DNA of 64,000 nt from JAJEFO01 sp022819605 (GCA_965221545.1 OZ244901.1:3162001-3226000); one strand, 5' to 3'; counted from the stretch's first letter, positions 16,904 through 26,563 are shown. The notes: generated by a model from the sequence alone, not told the origin. Translations and numbers: made by a program.

Positions 16904-18208
16904 TCACTCGGCGGCGCAGGCGCCCGGATTGTTGGGATGCGTCGTCCAGTTGGCGTAGTCTGCAACGACGTCCTGGCCGGTGCGGAGGTCAACGGCACCG
17001 GGTGCGAGCTCTTCCATGGTGATGCAGTCTTCCACCGGGCAGACATTGACACACAGGTTGCAAGCCACGCATTCCTCGTCGATGACCTCGAACCTTCTTT
17101 CGGGAGTCATCGCGATCGCCTGGTGCGACGTGTCCTCGCATGCCGCGAAGCACCGCCCGCAGCCAATGCAGAGATCCTGGTCGATCCGGGCCTTGGTCAC
17201 GTAGTTCAGGTTCAGGTACTGCCAGTCAGTGAAGTTCGGCACTGCGCGACCCACGACGTCATCGACCGATGCATGGCCCTTCTCGTCCATCCAGTCGCCG
17301 AGACCCGAGATCATTTCCTGAACGATCTTGAAGCCGTAGGTCATGGCAGCGGTGCAGACCTGCACGTTGCCCGCGCCGAGCGTCAGGAACTCGGCCGCAT
17401 CGCGCCACGTCGTCACGCCACCGATGCCGGAGATGGGCAGCCCCTCCGATTCGGAATCACACGCGATCTGCGCAACCATGTTGAGCGCAATGGGCTTGAC
17501 CGCCGGACCGCAGAACCCGCCATGCGTACCCTTGCCGTCGATGGACGGCTCGGGGCTGTACGTATCGAGATTCACGGACGTGATCGAAGACACGGTGTTG
17601 ATCAGCGACACGGCATCCGCTCCGCCCGACTTGGCCGCTCGCGCCGGATACCGGATGTCGGTGATGTTGGGCGTCAGCTTCACTATCACCGGCATGCGGG
17701 TATTCTGCTTGCACCAGCGCGTTACCATCTCGATGTAGTCGGGCACCTGACCGACGGCGCTGCCCATGCCGCGCTCGCTCATCCCGTGCGGGCATCCGAA
17801 ATTCAGCTCGATGCCGTCGGCACCGGTGTCCTCCACAAGCGGCAGGATCGTCTTCCATGCATCCTCGACGCAGGGCACCATCAGCGACACGACGACGGCG
17901 CGGTCCGGATAGTCTCGCTTGACCGTCTTGATCTCCTGCAGGTTGGTTTCGAGCGGGCGATCGGTGATGAGCTCGATGTTGTTCAGGCCCAGCAGGCGCC
18001 GGTCGGCGCCCCAGACCGCGCCGTATCGAGGTCCGTTGACGTTGACGATGGGCGGACCTTCCTCGCCGAGGGTCTTCCAGACCACGCCTCCCCAACCGGC
18101 CTCGAAGGCGCGGCGGACGTTGTATTCCTTGTCCGTGGGCGGCGCCGATGCCAGCCAGAACGGGTTGGGGGACCTGATTCCGACGAATTCACTTGCCAGG
18201 TTGGCCAT
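16904..18208 (-). CDS. preA: NAD-dependent dihydropyrimidine dehydrogenase subunit PreA
   Basis: Catalytic subunit (434 aa) that reduces uracil/thymine to the 5,6-dihydro forms. A dihydroorotate-dehydrogenase-like FMN barrel fills the first 330 residues (IELNFGCPHGMSERGMG near 155), followed by two 4Fe-4S ferredoxin motifs (CIGCGRCFAAC and CVACNLCVNVCPVEDC) that pass electrons from PreT. The loop that holds the catalytic Cys in mammalian enzyme reads SAVGQ here; E. coli PreA also lacks that Cys as I recall, so activity is still expected. GGGAGGAAAG precedes the ATG; the gene starts 20 bases after preT. Confidence 0.94.
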   Translation of the reverse strand: MANLASEFVGIRSPNPFWLASAPPTDKEYNVRRAFEAGWGGVVWKTLGEEGPPIVNVNGPRYGAVWGADRRLLGLNNIELITDRPLETNLQEIKTVKRDYPDRAVVVSLMVPCVEDAWKTILPLVEDTGADGIELNFGCPHGMSERGMGSAVGQVPDYIEMVTRWCKQNTRMPVIVKLTPNITDIRYPARAAKSGGADAVSLINTVSSITSVNLDTYSPEPSIDGKGTHGGFCGPAVKPIALNMVAQIACDSESEGLPISGIGGVTTWRDAAEFLTLGAGNVQVCTAAMTYGFKIVQEMISGLGDWMDEKGHASVDDVVGRAVPNFTDWQYLNLNYVTKARIDQDLCIGCGRCFAACEDTSHQAIAMTPERRFEVIDEECVACNLCVNVCPVEDCITMEELAPGAVDLRTGQDVVADYANWTTHPNNPGACAAE

Positions 18209-18228
18209 GACTTTCCTCCCTTCGGGGC

Positions 18229-19611
18229 TCAGCCCGATTCAATCCCTTGACGTGGCATCTCACTTGCGGTGCCCGTGCCGGCATGGATTGCCTTGTGGAT
18301 GTCTTCCGCCGCGTCGCGACCTTCAGCCACCGCCGTCACCGTCAGGTCGTCGCCACCCGTGGCGCAGTCGCCGCCCGCCCAGACTCCATCGAGCGACGTG
18401 CGTCCGGATTCGTCGACCTTGATCTTGCCGCCTTCGATCTGAAGCGCACCCGGCCCATCTTCCAGCTTCTGGCCTATGGCCGTGAACACCTGGTCGGCTG
18501 CCAAACGGAAGGTTTCGCCGGTGCCGTCGAGGCCGTTCGGGCCATCGCGCGTATACTCGAACTCCGCCTCCTGCACCGCGCCGTCACCGACCACGCGCAC
18601 CGGACGTGCACTGGTGACAATGCGCACTCCCTTCGAGGTTGCGAGATCCTGCTCGTAGCGGCTCGCCGACATATGGTCCCGTCCACGGCGGTAGACGATG
18701 GTAACGGTCTCCGCGCCAAGAAGTCTCGATTGAACAGCGACGTCAATCGCGGTCATGCCGCCGCCGACCACAACGACGTTTCGGCCAATGGCGAGATTGG
18801 ACAAGTCTTCCGCCTGCCGCAGATCTGCGATGAACTCGACAGCGTCGTCAACGCCTTGCAGATCCACTCCCTCGATCTGCAGCGCATTCACTCCGGCAAG
18901 ACCTATGCCCAGGAAGACCGCGTTGTGGTCCTTGATCAATGCATCGAGTTCAAGCCCGCCTGAAAAGCGCGCGCCTTGCTCCACCTTGATTCCCCCGATG
19001 CCAAGCAACCATTCGACCTCGGCCTGGGCAAATCCGTCGACCGTCTTGTAACTGGCGACTCCGTATTCGTTCAGTCCGCCCGGCCTTGGCCTTGCATCGA
19101 AGACAACGACCTCATGGCCGTACATTGCCAGCCGATGGGCGCATGCCAGCCCCGCCGGACCCGCACCGACAACGGCAACTCGCTTGCCGGTATTCTCGGC
19201 GCGACCGTAGGGATGACTGTCTCTGGCCATCATTGTGTCAGTGGCAAATCGCTGAAGCCGCCCGATCTCGACGGGCCGACCCTCGGCCACTTCGCGCACG
19301 CAGGCTTCTTCACAGAGCGTTTCCGTCGGACAGACACGTGCACACATGCCGCCGAGTATGTTCTGGTCAAGGATCGTCCTGGCAGCTGCTTCGGGAATGC
19401 CCGTGGCGATCTGCCGGATGAAGAGCGGAATGTCGATCGTGGTCGGACAGGCAGTCACGCACGGTGCGTCGTGACAGAAATAGCAGCGGTCTGCTGCCAC
19501 CAGCGCTTCATGCTTGTCGAGCGGCGGATGCAGGTCAGCGAAGTTCCGGTCAAGCGCCTCTGATGAAAGGCGTCCGGCGGCAATTCCAGGCGTAAACGGA
19601 TTGTTGGCCAT
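18229..19611 (-). CDS. preT: NAD-dependent dihydropyrimidine dehydrogenase subunit PreT
   Basis: Flavoprotein partner of PreA, 460 aa from the chosen start, related to the small subunit of glutamate synthase. Two N-terminal 4Fe-4S motif groups (CYFCHDAPCVTACP and CARVCPTETLCEEAC) are followed by FAD-binding GAGPAGLACAHRLA and NAD(P)-binding VVVVGGGMTAIDVA, and a C-terminal GGDCATGG. It takes electrons from NAD(P)H to PreA. MANNPFTPG at 19611 is preferred over an upstream ATG because CGGAG is well placed and the extra 16 residues are not family-like. A RutR-like site lies 57 bases upstream. Confidence 0.94.
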   Translation of the reverse strand: MANNPFTPGIAAGRLSSEALDRNFADLHPPLDKHEALVAADRCYFCHDAPCVTACPTTIDIPLFIRQIATGIPEAAARTILDQNILGGMCARVCPTETLCEEACVREVAEGRPVEIGRLQRFATDTMMARDSHPYGRAENTGKRVAVVGAGPAGLACAHRLAMYGHEVVVFDARPRPGGLNEYGVASYKTVDGFAQAEVEWLLGIGGIKVEQGARFSGGLELDALIKDHNAVFLGIGLAGVNALQIEGVDLQGVDDAVEFIADLRQAEDLSNLAIGRNVVVVGGGMTAIDVAVQSRLLGAETVTIVYRRGRDHMSASRYEQDLATSKGVRIVTSARPVRVVGDGAVQEAEFEYTRDGPNGLDGTGETFRLAADQVFTAIGQKLEDGPGALQIEGGKIKVDESGRTSLDGVWAGGDCATGGDDLTVTAVAEGRDAAEDIHKAIHAGTGTASEMPRQGIESG

Positions 19612-19667
19612 GTGGCAGGCTCCGTCGCGATTTGTCTCACGCGGTACAGAATGCCACACTCAGAGAT

Positions 19668-19683
19668 TTTATCAATTGGTAAA
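19668..19683. promoter_or_regulatory. Second RutR-like operator, upstream of preT-preA
   Basis: TTTATCAATTGGTAAA matches 13 of the 16 bases of TTGACCAATTGGTCAA and is a palindrome except for one base pair. It sits 57 bases upstream of the preT start, the expected place for repressor control of the dehydrogenase operon. Weaker than the site at 16156-16171, which may mean lower affinity and earlier derepression. Confidence 0.65.
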
Positions 19684-20049
19684 TTTTTTTGGGACCGTTC
19701 GGTCAGGGCGGCTTGCCCCGAATTGACTCTGCTTCGACAGGTTTCGCGCAATCCATGCACGATGCAATGCGCCCGAACTTTCAGCACATCCCGAGGTTAC
19801 TCCATGGCCCTTTCGATCTGACCAGTCCTTTGCGGCCAGACCCGCACAACCGCCGCCAGGGATTGATGCCTGGCCGCGGCGGTCCCGGCACATGAATGAG
19901 CCGGAAGCGACGGGTGGCAAGGGACGGTTTTTCCACAAGAATCCGCGCCCAGCTTGTCCACGGCAACTCCTCGGTCCATTTCTGATGCGCGAAGCGTACG
20001 GGGGCCCTTAGGCGCATTGTGACGGATGTTTCATGCGGGCACTGGGACT
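19684..20049. other. Intergenic region between preT and fhs
   Basis: No convincing gene. The left edge has a T7 run immediately after the operator and a short GACCG..CGGTC inverted repeat (19694-19705). The rest should hold the preT promoter and the end of the fhs transcript. No riboswitch-like structure was recognised. Confidence 0.5.
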
Positions 20050-21717
20050 CTAGAAGAGACCTTCGATCTCACCCGCATCGTTGAGGCAAATGGACTCGGC
20101 TGCCGGAACGCGCGGCAGGCCCGGCATCGTCATGATCTCGCCGCAGATCACGACGATGAACCCGGCGCCGGCCGAAAGGCGCACTTCACGAACCGGAAGG
20201 CTGTGGCCCGTTGGAGCGCCGCGTCGGCTGGGATCCGTCGTGAATGAATACTGGGTTTTCGCCATGCATACCGGCAGGCTTCCATAGCCCTGATCTTCCC
20301 AGAGCTTGAGCTGGTCCCGGATCTTCTGATCCGCCAGCACCTCGTCGGCACGGTAGATGCGCTTAGCGACCGCTTCGATCTTCTCGAACAGGGGCATCTC
20401 GTCGGCATACAGCGGCGCATACTGCGACTCCGTCTGATCGATTGTTTCGACAACCTTCTGCGCCAGATCGGACGAGCCCTTTGAACCCTCGGCCCAGTGC
20501 CTGGACACCACCGCTTCCGAGCCATGCCCTTTCACGTAATTCACCACTTCCTGCACTTCGGCATCCGTGTCCGCCACGAAATGATTGATCGCGACGACCG
20601 CAGGAACGCCAAACTGCTTGATGTTCTCGAGGTGCCGTCCCAAGTTGGCGCATCCCTTGCTGACGGCCTCCACATTTTCCTTGCCGAGATCGCTTCTTTC
20701 CACGCCCCCGTTCATCTTCAGGGCACGCACGGTAGCAACGATGACGACCGCAGCGGGCTTGAGGCCGGCCTTGCGGCACTTGATGTTGAGGAACTTCTCG
20801 GCACCCAGATCCGCACCGAAGCCCGCTTCCGTCACGACGTAGTCCGCAAGCTTGAGCGCTGTCGTGGTCGCGATGACCGAATTGCATCCATGAGCGATGT
20901 TCGCGAACGGCCCGCCGTGAACGAATGCCGGGTTGTTTTCCAGCGTCTGCACGAGATTCGGCTGCATCGCATCCTTCAGGAGCACCGTCATCGCGCCGTC
21001 GGCCTTGATGTCGCGGCAGAATACCGGCGAGCGATCACGGCGATAGGCAACGATCATGTCGCCGAGGCGCTTCTGCAAGTCCTTGAGATCCGTAGCCAGG
21101 CATAGGATCGCCATGACCTCGGACGCCACCGTGATGTCAAAACCACCCTCTCGCGGGAATCCGTTCGCCACGCCTCCAAGCGACAGGGTCACCTGCCTCA
21201 GGGCACGGTCATTCATGTCAACGACGCGACGCCACGCAACACGGCGAACGTCAATGTCCTGCGCATTGCCCCAGTAGATGTGATTGTCGATCATCGCGGA
21301 CAGCAGCGAGTGCGCAGAGGTGATGGCGTGAAAATCTCCGGTGAAATGGAGATTCATGTCTTCCATCGGAACGACCTGCGCATGGCCGCCACCCGCCGCT
21401 CCGCCCTTCATTCCGAAGTTGGGCCCGAGCGAGGCCTCGCGAATGCAGATCATCGCCTTCTTGCCAATGGCGTTCAGGCCGTCGCCGAGCCCGACGGTCG
21501 TCGTGGTCTTTCCCTCTCCGGCGGGCGTCGGGTTGACGGCGGTGACCAGAACGAGCTTGCCGTCCCTGTTGCCCTTGACCGAGTTGATGAACTCTTGCGA
21601 CACCTTGGCCTTGTCGTGGCCATAGGGGAGAAGGTGCTCTGCCGGAATGCCCAGCCTGTCGCCTATTTCCTGTATCGGTTTCTTCTTTGCTGCTCGCGCG
21701 ATTTCAATGTCGGACAT
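20050..21717 (-). CDS. fhs: Formate-tetrahydrofolate ligase
   Basis: Cytoplasmic enzyme (555 aa) that joins formate to tetrahydrofolate with ATP to give 10-formyl-THF, or runs in reverse to release formate and ATP. The P-loop-like VNPTPAGEGKTTTTVGLGDG (about residues 62-81) and the HAITSAHSL stretch are diagnostic. MSDIEIARAAKK at 21717 has AGGAAG eight bases upstream and is preferred over an ATG seven codons earlier. It follows formate dehydrogenase alpha by 189 bases on the same strand, so formate made or used by one enzyme can pass to the other. Confidence 0.97.
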   Translation of the reverse strand: MSDIEIARAAKKKPIQEIGDRLGIPAEHLLPYGHDKAKVSQEFINSVKGNRDGKLVLVTAVNPTPAGEGKTTTTVGLGDGLNAIGKKAMICIREASLGPNFGMKGGAAGGGHAQVVPMEDMNLHFTGDFHAITSAHSLLSAMIDNHIYWGNAQDIDVRRVAWRRVVDMNDRALRQVTLSLGGVANGFPREGGFDITVASEVMAILCLATDLKDLQKRLGDMIVAYRRDRSPVFCRDIKADGAMTVLLKDAMQPNLVQTLENNPAFVHGGPFANIAHGCNSVIATTTALKLADYVVTEAGFGADLGAEKFLNIKCRKAGLKPAAVVIVATVRALKMNGGVERSDLGKENVEAVSKGCANLGRHLENIKQFGVPAVVAINHFVADTDAEVQEVVNYVKGHGSEAVVSRHWAEGSKGSSDLAQKVVETIDQTESQYAPLYADEMPLFEKIEAVAKRIYRADEVLADQKIRDQLKLWEDQGYGSLPVCMAKTQYSFTTDPSRRGAPTGHSLPVREVRLSAGAGFIVVICGEIMTMPGLPRVPAAESICLNDAGEIEGLF

Positions 21718-21906
21718 CGTAGCTTCCTGCTGAGTCAATGGTTGTGGATTTCATGTCTGGGTGGCCCGAACGACCAGGCGAAATTGGCCGAGACCGCATG
21801 CCGGCCGCCGCCGCGCGGGGCTGGATCAAGGAATTTCCCGGGCAACCAGCGCGGCGCGCGACCTGCGCGCCGAATGCGCTCCATGCCCAAATCGATCCTC
21901 CGCTCT

Positions 21907-24654
21907 TCATTCTGCCGCGATCGCCTCGACCGCCTCGACACGTACCGCGGCGAACTTGAACTCGGGAATCTTTCCAAAAGGATCAAGCGAGGGATTCGTC
22001 AGGACGTTGGCGGCAGCCTCGACATAAGCAAACGGCACGAACACATTGCCCTCGGCAACCGTTCGGTCGGCGCGCGCCATGATCGTTATCGACCCGCGTC
22101 GGGTCGTCAATCGCACATAGTCACCAGCCCTGATTCCCATTTCGCGCAACGTCTTCGGATGCAGCGAGCAATTTGCTTCCGGTTCCACCGCATCAAGCAC
22201 TTGCGCGCGTCGCGTCATCGAGCCCGTATGCCAATGCTCCAGCTGACGGCCCGTGATCAGGACGAAGGGAAAATCGTCATCCGGCAGTTCGTCCGGCGGG
22301 ATCACCTTCGCAGGCGTGAATTTCGCGCGGCCGTCCGGCCTCGGGAAGCCGTCCCCGAAGACGATGGCCTGCCCGGGATCCTCAGGCGACAGGGAAGGAT
22401 AGGTGACCGCACCTTCCTTCTCGAGCCGATCCCACGTGATGTTGTCGAGCGACTCCATGTTGAGCTTCATTTCCGCAAAGACGTCCGCGGGGTGCTCGTA
22501 GGACCAGTCAAGGCCAAGACGCTTGGCCAGCTCCACCACGATCCACCAGTCCTCCCTGGCATCGCCCGGCGGGGCGACCACCTGACGGCCCATCTGAACC
22601 TGCCGGTTGGTGTTGGTGACCGTGCCGTTCTTTTCGGTCCATGCCGAACTCGGCAGGATCACGTCCGCATAGTTCGCCGTCTCGGTCAGGAAGATGTCCT
22701 GCACCACGAGGTGATCTAGCGTGGCCAAGGCGTCGCGGGCATGCTCGACGTCCGGGTCAGACATCGCCGGGTTTTCCCCGAGGACGTACATGCCGCGTAT
22801 GTCGCCATCGTGAATCGCGTCCATGATCTCGACAACCGTGAGCCCCTTTTCGTTCGAGAAGTCGCCGGACTTCCAAACCGACGTGAAGGCCGAACGCACG
22901 CCGTCATCGGTGACGCTCTTGTAGTCCGGCAGGAACATCGGGATCAGGCCCGCATCCGAAGCGCCCTGCACGTTGTTCTGGCCCCGGAGCGGATGAAGCC
23001 CGGTGCCGGGACGGCCTACCTGCCCGCACATGAGAGCGAGCGAAATCAGGCATCGCGAATTGTCCGTGCCATGGATGTGCTGGGAAATCCCCATGCCCCA
23101 GAAGATCATCCCGGCTCGTGCCGTCGCAAAGGTGCGGGCAACATCGCGCAGGACGTCCGCCTCTATGCCGCAAGCCTCGGCCATCTTCTCTGGCGGAAAT
23201 CCCTTCAGGTGCTCCTTCATCCCATCCCAGTCTTCCGTGAACGCCTCGATGTACTGCCGGTCGTAGAGATTCTCTTCCACGATCGTCGACATGATCGCGT
23301 TCAGCATCGACACGTCCGCTCCCGGCTTGAACTGGAGCATGTGCGACGCGTGCCGCTTCAATCCCTGGCCCCGCGGGTCCATGACGATGAGCTTGCCGCC
23401 GCGTTTCGCGAACTGCTTGAAGTATGTCGCCGCGACGGGATGGTTTTCGGTCGGGTTGGCACCGATGACGATTGCCACGTCCGCGTTCTCGATCTCGTTG
23501 AACGTGGCGGTCACCGCACCGCTGCCCACGTTTTCGAGCAGCGCGGCAACCGAGGACGCGTGGCAAAGCCGCGTGCAATGGTCGACGTTGTTGTGGCCGA
23601 ATCCCTGCCGAATGAGCTTCTGGAAGAGATAGGCTTCCTCGTTCGAGCACTTGGCCGACCCGAAACCGGCGACATAGGTGCTTTTCTTGTCCCTAAGCCG
23701 GGCCATGCCGTCGGCCGCCACGTCCAGCGCCTCGTCCCAATCGGCCTCGCGGAAATGCGTCAGGACGTTCCCGGGATCGACGTTGAGCCCTTTTGCCGGA
23801 GCGTCGTCGCGACGGATCAAGGGCTTCGTCAGGCGATGTGGATGGTTGACGTAATCGAAGCCGAAGCGTCCCTTGACGCAAAGGCGGTTCTCGTTGGCCG
23901 GACCGTCGGCACCTTCGACATGCAGAATCCTGTCGTCCTTGACCTTGAACGAAATCTGGCAGCCGACGCCGCAATACGGGCATACGCTCGCAACCTCCCG
24001 GTCGTAGTCCTTGCTGTCGCCCTGAACCGTTGCGGGCAGCAGCGCGCCGGTCGGACAGGCCTGAACGCATTCGCCACATGCCACGCAGGTGGACCCGCCC
24101 ATCGGATCGTCCTGATCAAAGACGATCCTTGCGTCATGGCCTCGACCGGCCATCCCGATGACGTCATTGACCTGCACCTCGCGGCAGGCACGCACGCAGA
24201 GATTGCAGTGGATGCACGCGTCCAGGTTGACGCGCATGGCTACATGGCTGTCGTCAAGCAGAGGAATCCGGCCCTTCTCAAGGGGCGGAAACCGGCTTTC
24301 TGCAACGCCGGTCGCATCCGCCATGTCGTGGAAATGCGAGGATCGGTCATGCGCCGCCTCCGGCTGGTCGGCCGCAAGCAGTTCGACCACGAGTCTCCGG
24401 GACTCTTCCGCACGACCTGAATTCGTTCGGACCACCATTCCCTCGGCAACGGGCCTTATGCAGGACGCGACGAGCGTCCGCTCCCCCTCGACTTCAACCA
24501 TGCATGCGCGGCAGTTGCCGTCAGGCCGGTAGCCCGGCGAAGGCTTGTGGCACAGATGCGGAATCGTGAGGCCGCGGCCATGCGCCGCTTCCCAGATCGT
24601 GGTTCCTTCCTCGACCGAAACCTCTTCCCCGTCCATGGTGAAACTGACGGTCAT
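21907..24654 (-). CDS. fdsA: NAD-dependent formate dehydrogenase, alpha (molybdopterin) subunit
   Basis: Catalytic subunit (915 aa) oxidising formate to CO2 at a bis-MGD molybdenum (or tungsten) centre. Domains in order: a 2Fe-2S NuoG-like ferredoxin (CHKPSPGYRPDGNCRACM), a His-Cys 4Fe-4S region, two 4Fe-4S motifs (CIHCNLCVRAC; CVACGECVQACP), the CPYCGVGC cluster site, then the molybdopterin domain with the catalytic CTRLCHASSV and the GMGISQHIHGTDN region. The start MTVSFTMDGEEV at 24654 removes 51 unlikely residues of a longer frame. No fdsC/fdsD or fdhD chaperone genes are in the window, so maturation factors must be elsewhere. Confidence 0.95.
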   Translation of the reverse strand: MTVSFTMDGEEVSVEEGTTIWEAAHGRGLTIPHLCHKPSPGYRPDGNCRACMVEVEGERTLVASCIRPVAEGMVVRTNSGRAEESRRLVVELLAADQPEAAHDRSSHFHDMADATGVAESRFPPLEKGRIPLLDDSHVAMRVNLDACIHCNLCVRACREVQVNDVIGMAGRGHDARIVFDQDDPMGGSTCVACGECVQACPTGALLPATVQGDSKDYDREVASVCPYCGVGCQISFKVKDDRILHVEGADGPANENRLCVKGRFGFDYVNHPHRLTKPLIRRDDAPAKGLNVDPGNVLTHFREADWDEALDVAADGMARLRDKKSTYVAGFGSAKCSNEEAYLFQKLIRQGFGHNNVDHCTRLCHASSVAALLENVGSGAVTATFNEIENADVAIVIGANPTENHPVAATYFKQFAKRGGKLIVMDPRGQGLKRHASHMLQFKPGADVSMLNAIMSTIVEENLYDRQYIEAFTEDWDGMKEHLKGFPPEKMAEACGIEADVLRDVARTFATARAGMIFWGMGISQHIHGTDNSRCLISLALMCGQVGRPGTGLHPLRGQNNVQGASDAGLIPMFLPDYKSVTDDGVRSAFTSVWKSGDFSNEKGLTVVEIMDAIHDGDIRGMYVLGENPAMSDPDVEHARDALATLDHLVVQDIFLTETANYADVILPSSAWTEKNGTVTNTNRQVQMGRQVVAPPGDAREDWWIVVELAKRLGLDWSYEHPADVFAEMKLNMESLDNITWDRLEKEGAVTYPSLSPEDPGQAIVFGDGFPRPDGRAKFTPAKVIPPDELPDDDFPFVLITGRQLEHWHTGSMTRRAQVLDAVEPEANCSLHPKTLREMGIRAGDYVRLTTRRGSITIMARADRTVAEGNVFVPFAYVEAAANVLTNPSLDPFGKIPEFKFAAVRVEAVEAIAAE

Positions 24655-24790
24655 GAGCCTGCTCCCGAACCGGCTTGAAGGACATGCGGCCTGATCCTCG
24701 ATGGCCTGCAGCACGGATGCACGATGCCTGGGCAGGCGACCGGTTCCTGCCGCGAATCTCCGTTCCGGCCCCGCGCGGCGCGCACTGCCC

Positions 24791-26482
24791 TCATATCTCG
24801 TCTCCAAAGTGTTGCATGACCAGCCGGATGGGGTTTGGCGCTGCCTGCCCGAGCCCGCAGATGGATGCGTCTGCCATGACCTGGCAAAGATCTTCCAGGA
24901 GGTCCTGGTCCCAGGTTTCGCGCTCCATGAGCTTCACGGCCTTCTCGCATCCCACGCGGCACGGGGTGCACTGGCCGCAGCTCTCGTCCTCGAAGAACTT
25001 CAGCATGTTCAGCGCCGCATCACGGGCCTTGTCCTTGTCCGAAAGGACGACCACCGCAGCGGATCCGATGAAGGTGCCGTGGGGCTGGAGAGTGTCGAAG
25101 TCCAGCGGAACATCGTCCAAGGACGCCGGCAGCAACCCGGCGGACGGGCCCCCCGGCTGGTACGCCTTGAATTCGTGCCCGTCTGCCATGCCGCCCGCAG
25201 CCTCGATGACGTCGAGAATGGTGGATCCCGCCGGCAGCAGATACACACCGGGGCTTTCAACCCGTCCCGAGACGGAATAGCTGCGCAAGCCCTTGCGCCC
25301 GTTCTTTTCGGTCGCGTTCAGGCACTCCGGACCCTCGCGGCATACCCTAGCGACCCAGTGAAGCGTCTCGACGTTGTGCACGAGCGTCGGGCGCCCGAAC
25401 ACGCCCACTGCTGCAACAAAGGGCGGGCGATGGCGTGGCAGGCCGCGCTTGCCCTCGATCGACTCGATCATCGCGCTTTCCTCGCCGCAGATATAGGCAC
25501 CTGCCCCCCGCCGAAGATCGACGTGGTCCGGAGGCACGATGCCCTCGGCTTCGAGCCTGTCGATTTCGCGACGAAGGATCTCCAGGATCGCGGGGTATTC
25601 GTCGCGCATGTAGATGAAGCAGGTTTCAGCCTCGACGGCCCAGGCTGCAATCAGCATGCCTTCAAGGAAGAGATGCGGCGTGCGCTCAAGGTAGTAGCGG
25701 TCCTTGAAGGTGCCCGGTTCGCCTTCATCGCCGTTCACCGCCAGGTAGCGCGGCCCGGGATTGGCCCGGACAAAGCCCCATTTCTTGCCGCTTGGAAATC
25801 CCGCGCCGCCAAGCCCGCGAAGCCCGCTGTCAAGAACCTCCTGCTGCACGTCTTCCCAGCTGCCGCTGTCGCGCAATCTCAAGAGTGTCTCGTATCCGCC
25901 TGCTTCCCTGTAGGATTCGAAGTCCTCGTATTCGGGAATCCTGGCATGAGTATGCCCGGCGGAAATTGCTGTCTGCACCTTTTCCAGCGTCGCATGGTCG
26001 ATATGGCTGTGGCCCAGTTCGAGTGTCGGCGCGGTATCGCAGCGGCCCATGCAGGGCGCACGGACCACGCGCACCCTGGATGCATCGAGACCCTGTTCCA
26101 AGGCCTGCCTGAGCTGTTCCGACCCGGCCAGTTCGCAGGACAGTGAATCGCAGACCCGCACGGTCAGCTCCGGTGGCGGAGCCTCGCCCTCCTTCACGAT
26201 GTCGAAATGGGCATAGAATGTCGCAACTTCGTACACTTCCGTCTGAGCCAGCCGCATCTCCTCGGCAAGCGCTGCAATATGGGCTGTCGAAAGATGACCG
26301 TACCTGTCCTGCACGAGGTGCAAGTGCTCAATGAGCAGGTCACGGCGACGTGGCCGGTCGCCAAGCAAGGCACGGATGTCGGCCAACGACTTCTCGTCGA
26401 CCTGGCGGCCCTTGGGCACGTGTCGGCTTCGCCCCGTACGCCCTTGTTTCCAAACGCCCTTTTGATCGTCCAGTGGTGCCAT
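24791..26482 (-). CDS. fdsB: NAD-dependent formate dehydrogenase, beta subunit (NuoE-NuoF fusion)
   Basis: Diaphorase subunit (563 aa) passing electrons from the alpha subunit to NAD+. Residues about 30-180 are a NuoE-like 2Fe-2S domain (VCDSLSCELAG and CMGRCDTAP); residues about 200-563 are NuoF-like, with the FMN/NADH site (RGLGGAGFPSGKKWGF; NGDEGEPGTFKDR; GAGAYICGEESAMIES) and the 4Fe-4S motif GQCTPCRVGC. In many bacteria these are separate FdsG and FdsB; the fusion is common in alphaproteobacteria. AGGAG lies six bases before the ATG. It leads the operon, with the alpha gene 136 bases downstream. Confidence 0.94.
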   Translation of the reverse strand: MAPLDDQKGVWKQGRTGRSRHVPKGRQVDEKSLADIRALLGDRPRRRDLLIEHLHLVQDRYGHLSTAHIAALAEEMRLAQTEVYEVATFYAHFDIVKEGEAPPPELTVRVCDSLSCELAGSEQLRQALEQGLDASRVRVVRAPCMGRCDTAPTLELGHSHIDHATLEKVQTAISAGHTHARIPEYEDFESYREAGGYETLLRLRDSGSWEDVQQEVLDSGLRGLGGAGFPSGKKWGFVRANPGPRYLAVNGDEGEPGTFKDRYYLERTPHLFLEGMLIAAWAVEAETCFIYMRDEYPAILEILRREIDRLEAEGIVPPDHVDLRRGAGAYICGEESAMIESIEGKRGLPRHRPPFVAAVGVFGRPTLVHNVETLHWVARVCREGPECLNATEKNGRKGLRSYSVSGRVESPGVYLLPAGSTILDVIEAAGGMADGHEFKAYQPGGPSAGLLPASLDDVPLDFDTLQPHGTFIGSAAVVVLSDKDKARDAALNMLKFFEDESCGQCTPCRVGCEKAVKLMERETWDQDLLEDLCQVMADASICGLGQAAPNPIRLVMQHFGDEI

Positions 26483-26563
26483 GCGAACTCCTGTTGCGGC
26501 ACAGTGTGCATTCAGGAGAACATATCGTCAAATCAGAAAATCGAATTGTTTAATAGGGAACGC

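Noticed and set aside
16937..18250. 437-codon plus-strand open frame opposite preA
   Set aside because: PreA carries the FMN and ferredoxin motifs; the antisense translation has none and is an artefact of codon bias.
19668..19690. Palindrome followed by T7 read as an intrinsic terminator
   Set aside because: The stem is AT-rich and short, it lies just upstream of preT, and it fits the RutR operator pattern better. No gene ends here on the plus strand.
22741..24420. 559-codon plus-strand open frame opposite formate dehydrogenase alpha
   Set aside because: The sense strand has all cluster and molybdopterin motifs; the antisense frame has no homology that I can see.
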